Positions 1-7,104 of a stretch of 29,750 nt of DNA are shown here, piece after piece. The translations under genes and the position numbers were made by a program. The notes below the pieces were generated by a model. It saw only the letters and a program-made list of their open reading frames with translations, did no database searches and was not told the origin of the DNA. The first letter of the stretch is position 1. Every line of letters starts with the position of its first letter. The DNA comes from a virus. The DNA lies in IMG/VR virus record IMGVR_UViG_3300023273_001196, positions 1-29,750 of that record, one strand, 5' to 3'.

Positions 1-430
1 TTAGCTTAATATGCTGTTGCATGCCAGCATCATCCACATAAAAGTCATAGTTAGGATAACTTATATCCCAACCACCAGCCTGCTTCCACCACTCGAAACT
101 GGCAGCATCAGGTCTGTAAATTAAAGTAATCCAACAGTCCGGATATGTTTTGATGATATCATCCAGCATGTAAGCCCACTCGTGACTTTTATGTAAACGA
201 CATCCTGAACCAGTGTATGGAGCATCCAGTACAGCTGGATCCAAACTGGCAGGAAATTCCATGCCGGTGCCAAAGTAAGCACCAACATGACCGGAATATT
301 GGTTATGAGTATATGTTCTTTGGGGTATGCGGTCTGATGTGTCGTAGAGTCTGCTTGACTCTATGTCTTGGCTAACGCCACTCCAGCGACTACCAGGCAC
401 ACCCGTGAAGAAATGTCTTCGAGGGAGCAT
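1..430 (-). CDS. P-loop-like hypothetical protein, truncated by the window edge
   Basis: The gene starts at an ATG at 430 behind AGGAAAATT and reads leftward off the window, so about 143 N-terminal residues are visible. They begin MLPRRHFFTGVPGSRWSG, where GVPGSRWSG resembles the phosphate-binding loop of sulfotransferase-like P-loop proteins. A later KSHEWAY segment and a YPDCWITLIYRPD strand also fit that fold loosely. Its ACTAAATA motif at 487-494 and a palindrome at 462-473 lie in the gap behind the methyltransferase gene. Family assignment is an inference from one loop; the gene itself is well supported by its start, ribosome site and uninterrupted frame. Confidence 0.7.
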   Translation of the reverse strand, partial: MLPRRHFFTGVPGSRWSGVSQDIESSRLYDTSDRIPQRTYTHNQYSGHVGAYFGTGMEFPASLDPAVLDAPYTGSGCRLHKSHEWAYMLDDIIKTYPDCWITLIYRPDAASFEWWKQAGGWDISYPNYDFYVDDAGMQQHIKL

Positions 431-461
431 AATTTTCCTGTTGATTATTAGTCAGTGAACT

Positions 462-473
462 AGACCGCGGTCT
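462..473 (-). repeat. perfect 12-bp palindrome in the leader of the truncated gene
   Basis: AGACCGCGGTCT is a perfect inverted repeat in the 55-nt gap between the methyltransferase and the truncated gene. If transcription starts behind the ACTAAATA motif at 487-494, the palindrome lies near the 5' end of the transcript and could form a short hairpin or be a protein-binding site. Confidence 0.4.
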
Positions 474-485
474 GCGTTACCAACT

Positions 486-1163
486 TTATTTAGTACGCCA
501 AACAAAGTACATACGATTATTTGAATCGTTACGTAGGTCTAGTACATCTACGTTAAAATGATCTGCACAGTTAATAATAAAGTTTGAGTTCCAAGGGTAG
601 AATGTAATCCAACGTGCTTCTGGTTTGTCATGTTGATGACCAGGATTAACTCTAAAGAACATTACTGCGCCTGGCGCACAAAGACTTACTGCCTTTTCAA
701 GCTCAGAAAATACTTTGTCTGTGCTACCGAAATTAATACTGCCCAATGCAATGACAACATCAAATTTTAATTCAGTATTAAAACTTAGCAAATCAACTTG
801 CAAGTCAGCATTCGTATTATAGGGATCAATACCAATCAGATTGTGAATCTTACCCTTAAATTCATTATAACCACAACCAATGTCTAGAACATTGCGGGGA
901 TTAAGACTATTAACTTCTTCAATAACTTTAAGACCACTGTATTTGAACTTCTTAGTTTCGGGTTGCCAAACTTCTCCAAAGTACTTGTGTAATACTAGTC
1001 TGTCAATTTCTTCAGTTAACTCATATACTGTTGTAAAATTGGAACTTTCCAGTTCAACATCAAATATGCCACGTACTAATTGTTTAAGTTTTGCATGATT
1101 ACGAACAGCCTGTGGGCTAGTTTGCAACATGTGTTCTACTTCATTAAGAATTTTAAGGTTCAT
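486..1163 (-). CDS. class I SAM-dependent methyltransferase
   Basis: This 225-aa protein has a Rossmann methyltransferase core: motif I VLDIGCG at residues 92-98, an acidic strand end GIDPYN near 111-116, and a motif IV-like FDVVIALGS near 135-143. The first 90 residues are a helical, charged region of unknown role. The start at 1163 has GGAG six nucleotides upstream and a TATAAATA late promoter at 1179-1186, so late expression is likely. The substrate cannot be read from the sequence; the neighbouring SGNH hydrolase and the FkbM methyltransferase make surface-sugar modification one possibility, but nucleic acid or protein substrates are equally open. Confidence 0.85.
   Translation of the reverse strand: MNLKILNEVEHMLQTSPQAVRNHAKLKQLVRGIFDVELESSNFTTVYELTEEIDRLVLHKYFGEVWQPETKKFKYSGLKVIEEVNSLNPRNVLDIGCGYNEFKGKIHNLIGIDPYNTNADLQVDLLSFNTELKFDVVIALGSINFGSTDKVFSELEKAVSLCAPGAVMFFRVNPGHQHDKPEARWITFYPWNSNFIINCADHFNVDVLDLRNDSNNRMYFVWRTK
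487..494 (-). promoter_or_regulatory. late-promoter-like ACTAAATA
   Basis: ACTAAATA on the minus strand overlaps the last codons of the methyltransferase gene and sits about 57 nt before the ATG at 430. It is a variant of the NATAAATA late motif found elsewhere in the window and recurs at 27155 and 28986 in the same relation to downstream genes. Confidence 0.4.
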
Positions 1164-1172
1164 TTCGACTCC

Positions 1173-1186
1173 ACTAAATATTTATA
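1173..1186. promoter_or_regulatory. overlapping divergent late promoters
   Basis: TATAAATA lies on the minus strand at 1179-1186 for the methyltransferase gene, and ACTAAATA on the plus strand at 1173-1180 for the SGNH gene. The two octamers share 1179-1180. TATAAATA is the T4 late -10 consensus. Only one polymerase could occupy this 14-bp element at a time. Confidence 0.55.
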
Positions 1187-1199
1187 ATAGTAGCATATA

Positions 1200-1985
1200 A
1201 TGGTTACAAAATCAATGACAATTTTAATCTCAGGCGGTGACAGTTTTACCTATGGTAATGAACTAGACGACTGCACTCCGAAAAGTTTTAGTGAATATAC
1301 ATGGGCTGCTAACCTCGCAACTCATTTAGGCATGAGCTATGACTGTACTGCCTGGGGAGGACATGGTAACAGTGCTATAGCACGTAGAACTATGACAGCA
1401 TGTCAAAAACACATAGAACAAGGGCACGACATATTTGTAACTGTAATGTGGAGTTATCCTAGTCGCTATGAGTTTCGTTTTAGATATGATACCCATGAAC
1501 ATGAAAGTCCTTGGTGTACTATAACTCCCTGGACACATGAACGTGATCAAAATGTTATTTTAGATGCTTTTAAGAACTTTAAAGAGACCATCTTTGATCA
1601 TTATAAACGTAACCAACTTACTGCTCAAACAACAGGTATAGCAGACTTCAGTGAACATTTCTTTAAGGATGTGGGTGACAGCGAGTACTGGGAACTTTAT
1701 ACTAGCATCAAAGAGATGGTATTCCTACAGGACTGGTTGAAACAACGTAACATAGATTATCTGTTTACATATGTTGACGATTGCTTATTCAAACATAATA
1801 CACCACTGGATAGTACACTTAAAACATTGTACGATAGTTTAGATTATACTAAAATATATCTTCCGGATCATTTTGAAGGCTTTTATAAATGGGCACAAGC
1901 TAACAACTATCCATTTGGCGCCACACATCCTCTAGAGCCAGCCCACGTAGATTTTGGATTGAAAATTTTTGCGTTCTTAGAGTAA
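1200..1985 (+). CDS. SGNH/GDSL-type hydrolase-like protein
   Basis: The 261-aa protein opens with GGDSFTYG at residues 12-19, the SGNH block I with the presumed nucleophile Ser15. GGHGNSAIAR near residue 60 fits the Gly/Asn oxyanion-hole blocks, and HPLEPAH near 243-249 supplies a C-terminal catalytic-His candidate. Such proteins act as esterases or deacetylases on sugars and lipids. The ATG at 1200 has no Shine-Dalgarno and lies about 14 nt behind the predicted late start site; an alternative ATG at 1215 gives the block I start MTILISGG. There is no signal peptide, so the protein is cytoplasmic or carried on the virion. Confidence 0.8.
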   Translation: MVTKSMTILISGGDSFTYGNELDDCTPKSFSEYTWAANLATHLGMSYDCTAWGGHGNSAIARRTMTACQKHIEQGHDIFVTVMWSYPSRYEFRFRYDTHEHESPWCTITPWTHERDQNVILDAFKNFKETIFDHYKRNQLTAQTTGIADFSEHFFKDVGDSEYWELYTSIKEMVFLQDWLKQRNIDYLFTYVDDCLFKHNTPLDSTLKTLYDSLDYTKIYLPDHFEGFYKWAQANNYPFGATHPLEPAHVDFGLKIFAFLE

Positions 1986-2072
1986 TAACAGTATATATTA
2001 CAATTTGGAATCATTTAAATACCGGCGAAAGGGGGCCTAATGCCTCATGTAGTTTTCTATTTCCGAGTCATT

Positions 2073-2100
2073 ATGCCTCCCAGTGTTCTCAAGGAGGTAT
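2073..2100 (+). promoter_or_regulatory. hairpin that can bury the phoH ribosome-binding site
   Basis: ATGCCTCC at 2073-2080 can pair with GGAGGTAT at 2093-2100 (8 bp, one G-U), leaving a 12-nt loop. The 3' arm is the very strong Shine-Dalgarno AAGGAGGT of phoH. A TTTAAATA late-like motif at 2014-2021 would start a transcript carrying this leader. Nothing else recognisable was seen in 1986-2072. Confidence 0.55.
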
Positions 2101-2103
2101 TAA

Positions 2104-2826
2104 ATGAGTCGCAAAAGTTACAAACGTTCCAACAAGCAAGATAATATCGTAAACATTGAAAATTATATCCAAAGAAAAAAACAGGTAGTTCTCCTACCAC
2201 GCAGTTTAAACCAAGAAACATACATTGAAACACTACTAGACGAGCGAAACGTTATTGTTTTTGCTACTGGCCCAGCTGGTACAGGTAAAACCATGCTAGC
2301 TGTTATGGCTGCTATTAGAGCACTACGACAAAAAGAAATAGAACGTATTGTAATCACACGCCCTGCTGTGGGTGTGGATGACGAGCGCCACGGCTTTCTA
2401 CCAGGTGATATCAATAGTAAAATGGAACCCTGGACACGCCCTATTTTTGATGTATTCCAGGAGTATTATAGCCCCAAAGAGATAAAAACTATGATTGAGG
2501 AAATGGTTATTGAAATATCACCACTTGCATTTATGCGTGGTCGCACATTTAAAAATAGCTATATTATTGCTGATGAAATGCAGAACGCAACTCCCAATCA
2601 GATGAAAATGCTCTTAACACGCATTGGCGAGGGCAGTCGTATGGTAGTTACCGGCGATATTCAGCAGACAGATCGCAAAGAAGCACAGAATGGGTTATTG
2701 GATTTTAACAAATTGTACCAGTTATATAAACGCAGTGAATACATAAATATGGTAGAGTTCAATTACACTGATATTGAGAGACATCCTGCCGTCAAAGAAG
2801 TTTTAGACATATACGGTGATAAATAA
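2104..2826 (+). CDS. phoH: PhoH-family P-loop ATPase
   Basis: The 240-aa protein has Walker A GPAGTGKT at residues 56-63, Walker B IIADEMQN near 155-162, and a VTGDIQQTD sensor-type segment near 198-206, all diagnostic of PhoH (an ATPase/RNA-helicase-like family). phoH is very common in marine phages; its role during infection is unsettled. Length matches phage PhoH, which lacks the extra domains of host PhoH2. The start is fixed by AAGGAGGTATTAAATG. The last codons, GAT AAA TAA, contain the late promoter of the next gene. Confidence 0.95.
   Translation: MSRKSYKRSNKQDNIVNIENYIQRKKQVVLLPRSLNQETYIETLLDERNVIVFATGPAGTGKTMLAVMAAIRALRQKEIERIVITRPAVGVDDERHGFLPGDINSKMEPWTRPIFDVFQEYYSPKEIKTMIEEMVIEISPLAFMRGRTFKNSYIIADEMQNATPNQMKMLLTRIGEGSRMVVTGDIQQTDRKEAQNGLLDFNKLYQLYKRSEYINMVEFNYTDIERHPAVKEVLDIYGDK
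2818..2825 (+). promoter_or_regulatory. late promoter GATAAATA
   Basis: GATAAATA on the plus strand overlaps the phoH stop codon. The predicted start site is about six nucleotides beyond the motif, followed by TTTGGAG and the ATG at 2849. Confidence 0.55.
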
Positions 2827-2848
2827 TTTATAATTTGGAGATTAATTC

Positions 2849-3442
2849 ATGGCAACCATGTATAAAGTAGCATTAAAATTCCATCAGGAAGCCGCTGGTG
2901 ATGAAAATGCTAAAGTTAAAATCAGTATTGACGGTGTTGAAATAGCCAACGATATAGAAATTGTTTCTACTGATATGAGTAATCCAGATGTGTTGGAGTA
3001 TGTAGTAAGTGCTAGTGATCCCGGCCCTGATGTTTCTATTCCCGTTAAAGTAGAGTTGCTTAATGACTTGTTTATTGACAATGACAACGATAGAAATGTT
3101 TGCTGGTGTGGACTTGGAACACAAGTTGCATACGCCGGAAAATACTACGATCGTTATAAGAAAAAACAAGTAGATGACGGCGTTGTTACAGACGTTGTAG
3201 AAATTCCTAGACTAGCTGGCGATGAAGAAGATGTGGTTAATCCAACAACTGGAGTACCAGTACATGTCACCACATATTTTGTAAAAGAGATTGCCGCTGA
3301 TGCTTATACCTGGCACGATGCTCTAGCATATACTGGTGATGCAAACGGTGAGGTAGAGAGTGACGGTGGTTGGCCACACTACAGAGTAACTTCATCATAT
3401 GTGGAAGTTGCTTTCCCCTCTACTAGTAAATTTAATAACTAG
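2849..3442 (+). CDS. probable virion protein, carbohydrate-binding-like
   Basis: I do not recognise this 197-aa protein with certainty. It is acidic and beta-rich, beginning with KVKISIDGVEIANDIEI, a strand pattern like calcium-dependent carbohydrate-binding modules. A Cys pair, CWCG near residue 89, and a Trp/Tyr-rich C-terminus follow. A late promoter directly upstream and a strong terminator directly downstream mark it as a single-gene late unit, consistent with a structural or adhesive component. The start at 2849 has TTTGGAG seven nucleotides upstream. Confidence 0.7.
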   Translation: MATMYKVALKFHQEAAGDENAKVKISIDGVEIANDIEIVSTDMSNPDVLEYVVSASDPGPDVSIPVKVELLNDLFIDNDNDRNVCWCGLGTQVAYAGKYYDRYKKKQVDDGVVTDVVEIPRLAGDEEDVVNPTTGVPVHVTTYFVKEIAADAYTWHDALAYTGDANGEVESDGGWPHYRVTSSYVEVAFPSTSKFNN

Positions 3443-3460
3443 TATTAAATATTATGCAAG

Positions 3461-3488
3461 AAAAGGGCCCTTTATGGGCCCTTTTTTT
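3461..3488. terminator. bidirectional intrinsic terminator
   Basis: AAAGGGCCC at 3462-3470 and GGGCCCTTT at 3476-3484 form a 9-bp stem with a 5-nt loop, followed by a T tract on the plus strand and TTTTCTT on the minus strand. It ends the plus unit at 3442 and the minus HAD gene whose stop codon lies at 3487. Confidence 0.9.
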
Positions 3489-4101
3489 ATTGCCAACGTG
3501 TACGAGTATGCACATTGCCTGTTACAGTCTCGTACACTTCTCGCCAGTTCTTTACAAACGGAGCATCACCCTCATAGTGTAGGTTAAACGCATGCTCCAT
3601 TACCAAGCTCTTGAGGCCTAATTTTAGACCAAGCTCTGCGTTGGTGGGCTTGTCCTCAATCCAGTACAAGCCACTATCCTTGTACTCTGCTAGGACAGCA
3701 TCTTTGTCTTCACCCGTGTCAAGGAATATGAACTTCTCAAATGTATCCTCACCAAACAATTTGCCTAGATTGCGGATACGCAATTTCTGTGCATGAGCAT
3801 TCTTTGTCATGCTAGTAATAACGTGGAACTTGTATCCCAAGTTAGCTAGTAGCCTAACGTAGTGTTCACTGTCACGTAGTGCCGGCAGGAAGCCCTGTAC
3901 AGCACTCTCGTTAAAGAAGCGTACCAGTTTGCTACCTTCCTCACGCTCTAGTCCATAACGCTTTGCAACGTTATAGATAAAGTTGCCGTTCTCAACCATA
4001 GTATACCCATGGTCTTCCATCCAAATATTAAAAGCGTATTCCCAGTTAAGCAAGACGCCGTCGCAATCGGTGAGTATTAGTTTTGTGTTATTTTCTATCA
4101 T
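3487..4101 (-). CDS. HAD-superfamily phosphatase
   Basis: The 204-aa protein carries HAD motif I TDCDGVL (Asp12 nucleophile, Asp14), a motif II-like HVITSMT near residue 93, and a motif III/IV region with FIFLDTGEDK and YWIEDKPTNAE. The size fits small phage and bacterial 5'-nucleotidase-type HAD enzymes, which dephosphorylate nucleotides or sugar phosphates. No Shine-Dalgarno precedes the ATG at 4101; the sigma-70-like promoter at 4107-4134 predicts transcription beginning at or next to that ATG, so the mRNA may be leaderless. No usable downstream start exists before the catalytic aspartates. Confidence 0.85.
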   Translation of the reverse strand: MIENNTKLILTDCDGVLLNWEYAFNIWMEDHGYTMVENGNFIYNVAKRYGLEREEGSKLVRFFNESAVQGFLPALRDSEHYVRLLANLGYKFHVITSMTKNAHAQKLRIRNLGKLFGEDTFEKFIFLDTGEDKDAVLAEYKDSGLYWIEDKPTNAELGLKLGLKSLVMEHAFNLHYEGDAPFVKNWREVYETVTGNVHTRTRWQ

Positions 4102-4106
4102 ACTTT

Positions 4107-4134
4107 ATAATAGCACGTATCTACTTCTTGTCAA
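4107..4134 (-). promoter_or_regulatory. sigma-70-like early promoter
   Basis: On the minus strand, GGTTGACA, 16 nt, then TATTAT preceded by TGC (an extended -10). The -35 box overlaps the last codons of the 57-aa upstream gene. It would drive the HAD gene. Confidence 0.75.
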
Positions 4135-4294
4135 CCGTTTTTGGCCTGCCTGGTTTTTTACGACCCCAAGGATTGCGGTCTTCTTCTGCTAGCCCACTAT
4201 CGCCTCTAGCACACACGGTAATCTTACCGCCATTTTCCAGATACTCTTGGATTGCCTTATCATATTCTGTTTGCTCTGCATTGTCTTTTCGCAT
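4121..4294 (-). CDS. 57-aa protein with AT-hook-like tail
   Basis: A short ORF with a good ribosome site (GGAGTTAAT before the ATG at 4294). It encodes an acidic N-terminal helix (residues 5-20), then KITVCARGDSG, and a basic end NPWGRKKPGRPKTVDKK. The core PGRPK with flanking lysines matches the AT-hook that binds the minor groove of AT-rich DNA. It is separated from the HNH gene by a structured non-coding stretch and overlaps the promoter of the HAD gene. A small DNA-binding regulator is a reasonable guess; no known family was recognised. Confidence 0.7.
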   Translation of the reverse strand: MRKDNAEQTEYDKAIQEYLENGGKITVCARGDSGLAEEDRNPWGRKKPGRPKTVDKK

Positions 4295-4327
4295 ATTAAC
4301 TCCGTGTGTTTAAATGATTTGTAGAGT

Positions 4328-4451
4328 GTGCCTAGGGCTTCAAAAAAACCACCCTAGGCACTGTTCCTACAGCCTGTTGTTGTGGGCTGGTAAACCCACT
4401 TCTCATCATGGGGTAGCCGTAAACCCCACTAGTCCGCACTCCCTACGGACT
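4328..4451 (-). ncRNA. structured non-coding stretch between HNH and small AT-hook gene
   Basis: About 160 nt without a convincing gene contains several hairpins: a perfect 10-bp stem, GTGCCTAGGG at 4328-4337 with its complement at 4352-4361; CAGCCT at 4370-4375 with GGGCTG at 4384-4389; two similar GGG...GTAAACCC loops near 4384-4425; and AGTCCG at 4431-4436 with CGGACT at 4446-4451. The 5'-most minus-strand stems follow the HNH stop. It could be a leader RNA, a processing or termination cassette, or a remnant of an HNH-linked mobile intron. No known RNA family was recognised. Confidence 0.4.
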
Positions 4452-4456
4452 CGTCT

Positions 4457-4963
4457 CTATGAATACAGTTCCTGTAGCATTGATACAAGATTTCTGCGCT
4501 CCTCTTCGCTGTCAAAGTCAGCTATCATATCAATTACAGTAGCCCAACGCTCTTGATCTGTATTTGTATTACCCTTATTCTCATTCAAGCGTCTACTACG
4601 GATACGCATATTGTCTGGCGTGTCTGCACCACCACGTTCTCTAGGAAGTACATGATCTAGGTTAGGCTCATGCATCTTATCCCTAGTTACCTTATTTTCG
4701 CCTACACCCCAGTCATATGCATACCATTCACCATTTACTGTATAGCCTCTACTGTCTTCTAGGTTATCCGCTATAAACTGCTCTGCTTGTGCTTCAGTCC
4801 ACTTGTACATTTTCTGATACTTGCCTTTAATTTTAATTTTAAACAGAATATCCGGATCGTCATAGTTGTCAACCCAGGAGTCATATAACTCCTGGGTATA
4901 GTATGTACGTTCACAAAAGCCTGTAAAAAATCTACGATTAGCAATTTGTGTGTTGACGTCCAT
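4457..4963 (-). CDS. HNH endonuclease-like protein
   Basis: In this 168-aa protein an HNH signature occupies roughly residues 103-133: LDHVLPRERGGADTPDN followed by RLNENKGN, giving the DH, central Asn and Asn/His-type metal ligands. Zinc-binding CxxC pairs common to many HNH proteins are absent. The start codon overlaps the stop of the ParB-like gene (TAATG), so the two are translationally coupled and probably function together, which argues against a purely selfish homing role. It is followed by the structured stretch at 4328-4451. Confidence 0.8.
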   Translation of the reverse strand: MDVNTQIANRRFFTGFCERTYYTQELYDSWVDNYDDPDILFKIKIKGKYQKMYKWTEAQAEQFIADNLEDSRGYTVNGEWYAYDWGVGENKVTRDKMHEPNLDHVLPRERGGADTPDNMRIRSRRLNENKGNTNTDQERWATVIDMIADFDSEEERRNLVSMLQELYS

Positions 4964-6192
4964 TACGCTGCTACCTGTACTGGTGGAACACGATAAGAAT
5001 TCAAGTACTCATCTGCAATAACTTTGCCTGAGAACTTAATAGGTGCCCAATCAACATCTGGATTGGTAATGCAGATAATCTTGTGCAAACCAGCGGCAAT
5101 TTTTGATTGCTCTGGGATATTAAGATCTTCTGCAGGACCGTCCTTAATTGCACGTTTTGCTTCCAAATGGAATCCGTTACGGATGCCTGTTGGATAACGA
5201 TGCAACAGTGCATCAGTGATTTCCTGATCAACAACATAATGGTTGTTATCTAGTACACCCTCTGCTTCCTGGATCTTAATAAATTCACAAATGCCCCAGA
5301 TGTTAGGAGTTTGAATAGGCGCTTTGTTAAACACTGTAGTGTGAATTGCAATCGCACGTTCGAAAATCTCATGACCATAGTCGTCATAATGGCGTGTAAG
5401 ATTGTACGCACCAGTACATTCCAATGGCTGAGTTTTTACTTCACTGCCCTTTTCAATAAGTTTTGCACCAACGCGGTTCAGGATATTGAAAATGTTGAAA
5501 GCACTTACGAACGAACGGTCAAGTGTTTCCATATCAAAGTTAGCATCCTCATCCTTTTTTGCCATTACAGTTTGTACCATTGCACGATACTTGTCAAACT
5601 CACTAGCAACAAGGCTGTTAAGGTTAACAGCAGTATATTGTGCTACATCATCACTGCGCAATTCGCTAACTTTGTACTCCAGTGGAATATCCCGAATACC
5701 CAATAGCACACAAGCAACAAAGCGGTGCTGTGCATCATTAAGGAAGTACTGATCTGATACTTCACTATAACGTGCAAGTCCCATAAGCACCCATTCAGGA
5801 TTGAACTTAAAAAGCAAATCTTCTACAAGGTGCTGCAACTGAATACCACGTTGTGCCTTGTTGTTCTTAACAACTTTGCTAACTGGCTTGTACTGTTCGT
5901 CGCAGCGAACAAGTCCCTGAGCTTTAAGTTCTTCAGTGTTGATCCAATCAAGATCTACACCCTGCAGGGCACGGCAGCGTTTTAAAACACTGAGTACTAG
6001 GTTACATACTTGGAAAAGAGTTGGATCATCACCAAGTACACTTGTATCTACATACTTGGGAATCTTACTAATAATTTCACGACGTGCTTTACTCTTAATT
6101 GCACGGATATGCTTGCGGTTCATTTTAGGACCAAATACTGCTCCTAGGTCTTCACCGAATAGTTCTTTTGGGTCTACGTTTGGTTGTGACAT
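4963..6192 (-). CDS. ParB/DndB-like DGQHR-type protein
   Basis: A 409-aa protein containing YFLNDAQHRFVACVLLG near residues 149-165, the hallmark of DGQHR/ParB-N-like nuclease or CTPase-fold proteins (here NDAQHR). N-terminal residues are helical and basic; the C-terminus holds a conserved-looking DEYLNSYRVPP. I chose the ATG at 6192, which has GGAG seven nucleotides upstream, over a GTG at 6261 that would lie on the promoter's transcription start. It shares an operon and an overlapping stop/start with the HNH protein. DNA binding or modification sensing is plausible but unproven. Confidence 0.7.
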   Translation of the reverse strand: MSQPNVDPKELFGEDLGAVFGPKMNRKHIRAIKSKARREIISKIPKYVDTSVLGDDPTLFQVCNLVLSVLKRCRALQGVDLDWINTEELKAQGLVRCDEQYKPVSKVVKNNKAQRGIQLQHLVEDLLFKFNPEWVLMGLARYSEVSDQYFLNDAQHRFVACVLLGIRDIPLEYKVSELRSDDVAQYTAVNLNSLVASEFDKYRAMVQTVMAKKDEDANFDMETLDRSFVSAFNIFNILNRVGAKLIEKGSEVKTQPLECTGAYNLTRHYDDYGHEIFERAIAIHTTVFNKAPIQTPNIWGICEFIKIQEAEGVLDNNHYVVDQEITDALLHRYPTGIRNGFHLEAKRAIKDGPAEDLNIPEQSKIAAGLHKIICITNPDVDWAPIKFSGKVIADEYLNSYRVPPVQVAA

Positions 6193-6267
6193 TTTGTTCT
6201 CCATTGGAATGTCTGTTTTACTTTTCAAATAATGGACACTTACGCATATAAGCATGTCCACTCACTT

Positions 6268-6295
6268 ATAATAACATAATAACTTTTTATGTCAA
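6268..6295 (-). promoter_or_regulatory. sigma-70-like early promoter
   Basis: GGTTGACA, 16 nt, TATTAT with extended -10 TGT on the minus strand. The start site would be near 6261, giving a 70-nt leader to the ATG at 6192. Confidence 0.75.
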
Positions 6296-6314
6296 CCTCT
6301 GTCTACACTCATAA

Positions 6315-7037
6315 CTAAATCTTCTTCACATAGTTGAGAACGGTTTCTTTACCACCATGGTAGTTGCTGTTCTGGTGCCGCTTGACACGACCCTTGATGT
6401 TACCGCAACGCATGCCGTCGAAGTCGTTAGCATTGCTGGTAAAGAACACGATCAGATTGTTACCTGTACGAGCATTTACAACGTAGCAGTTCAACTTCTG
6501 GATAAAGTTACAACGAAGCACATCAATCGCAAGCTCTACAGTCTCACCGATCTTACCAACATACTGGCTATCATCTGACAGAACTCGTTGTTGCGCTTCA
6601 ACTGCATCACGCTCCACACTACGAAAGTAGCTCTTGGGCAGACTGGCAACAATGCCAAAGTCATTAGCACTAACACAATCAGCCTTAACGAGATTGAGAA
6701 CACGCTGTTCAAAGTCGTTTATATTACCGCTGATCGCCTTGAGCATAAGACCAGTGTAATAGCTGATGATAGTATCAGCAACTTCATAGTCCTCTTCGTC
6801 GGCAACATTCTCAAACCAAAAATCGTTGCAATTGAAGTTACGAGGCGGAGTTGCATCTGTAATTGTGAACAGCATAAGATGCTTGTTAGCATGCTTGCGA
6901 ATAACGTGTTTGTCGTTCTCATCGTATTCAGCTACGGTATTAGTAACATACTCATCGCCGTTAAGACGGTAGGCCATCACACTCGCAGCCATCACATCGC
7001 GGAGCGGATAAGTAGTATTATAATCAAATCGGGCCAT
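6315..7037 (-). CDS. hypothetical protein with OB-like C-terminus
   Basis: A 240-aa protein of unrecognised family. The C-terminal 60 residues read LIVFFTSNANDF, then IKGRVKRHQ and KETVLNYVKKI, a pattern reminiscent of the terminal beta-strand segment (KGTVKRH..Y.G.KQTVLNRVK) in several phage nucleic-acid-metabolism proteins. This suggests an OB-like or single-strand-binding module, which is inference. ATG at 7037 is preceded by AAGGATCAGAAC and by its own sigma-70-like promoter, so early expression is likely. Confidence 0.7.
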   Translation of the reverse strand: MARFDYNTTYPLRDVMAASVMAYRLNGDEYVTNTVAEYDENDKHVIRKHANKHLMLFTITDATPPRNFNCNDFWFENVADEEDYEVADTIISYYTGLMLKAISGNINDFEQRVLNLVKADCVSANDFGIVASLPKSYFRSVERDAVEAQQRVLSDDSQYVGKIGETVELAIDVLRCNFIQKLNCYVVNARTGNNLIVFFTSNANDFDGMRCGNIKGRVKRHQNSNYHGGKETVLNYVKKI

Positions 7038-7076
7038 GTTCTGATCCTTTTGGTCCTTTAGTTAACTTACTCTCTT

Positions 7077-7104
7077 ATAATAGCATAGGATACGCTTGTG
7101 TCTA
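7077..7104 (-). promoter_or_regulatory. sigma-70-like early promoter
   Basis: TAGACA, 16 nt, TATTAT with extended -10 TGC on the minus strand, 40 nt upstream of the ATG at 7037. It overlaps the start of the divergent oxygenase gene; the same AT-rich core reads TATAAT on the plus strand. Confidence 0.65.

Noticed and set aside
4314-4556. An 80-codon plus-strand open frame over the structured stretch and HNH 3' end.
   Set aside because: No ribosome site, skewed composition, and it runs over palindromes and the real minus-strand HNH gene.
5311-5752. Plus-strand open frames within the ParB-like gene.
   Set aside because: They overlap the well-supported minus gene completely and show no domain or ribosome site.
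6588-7061. A 157-codon plus-strand open frame opposite the hypothetical protein at 6315-7037.
   Set aside because: The minus frame has a promoter, a good ribosome site and plausible domain structure; the plus product has none.
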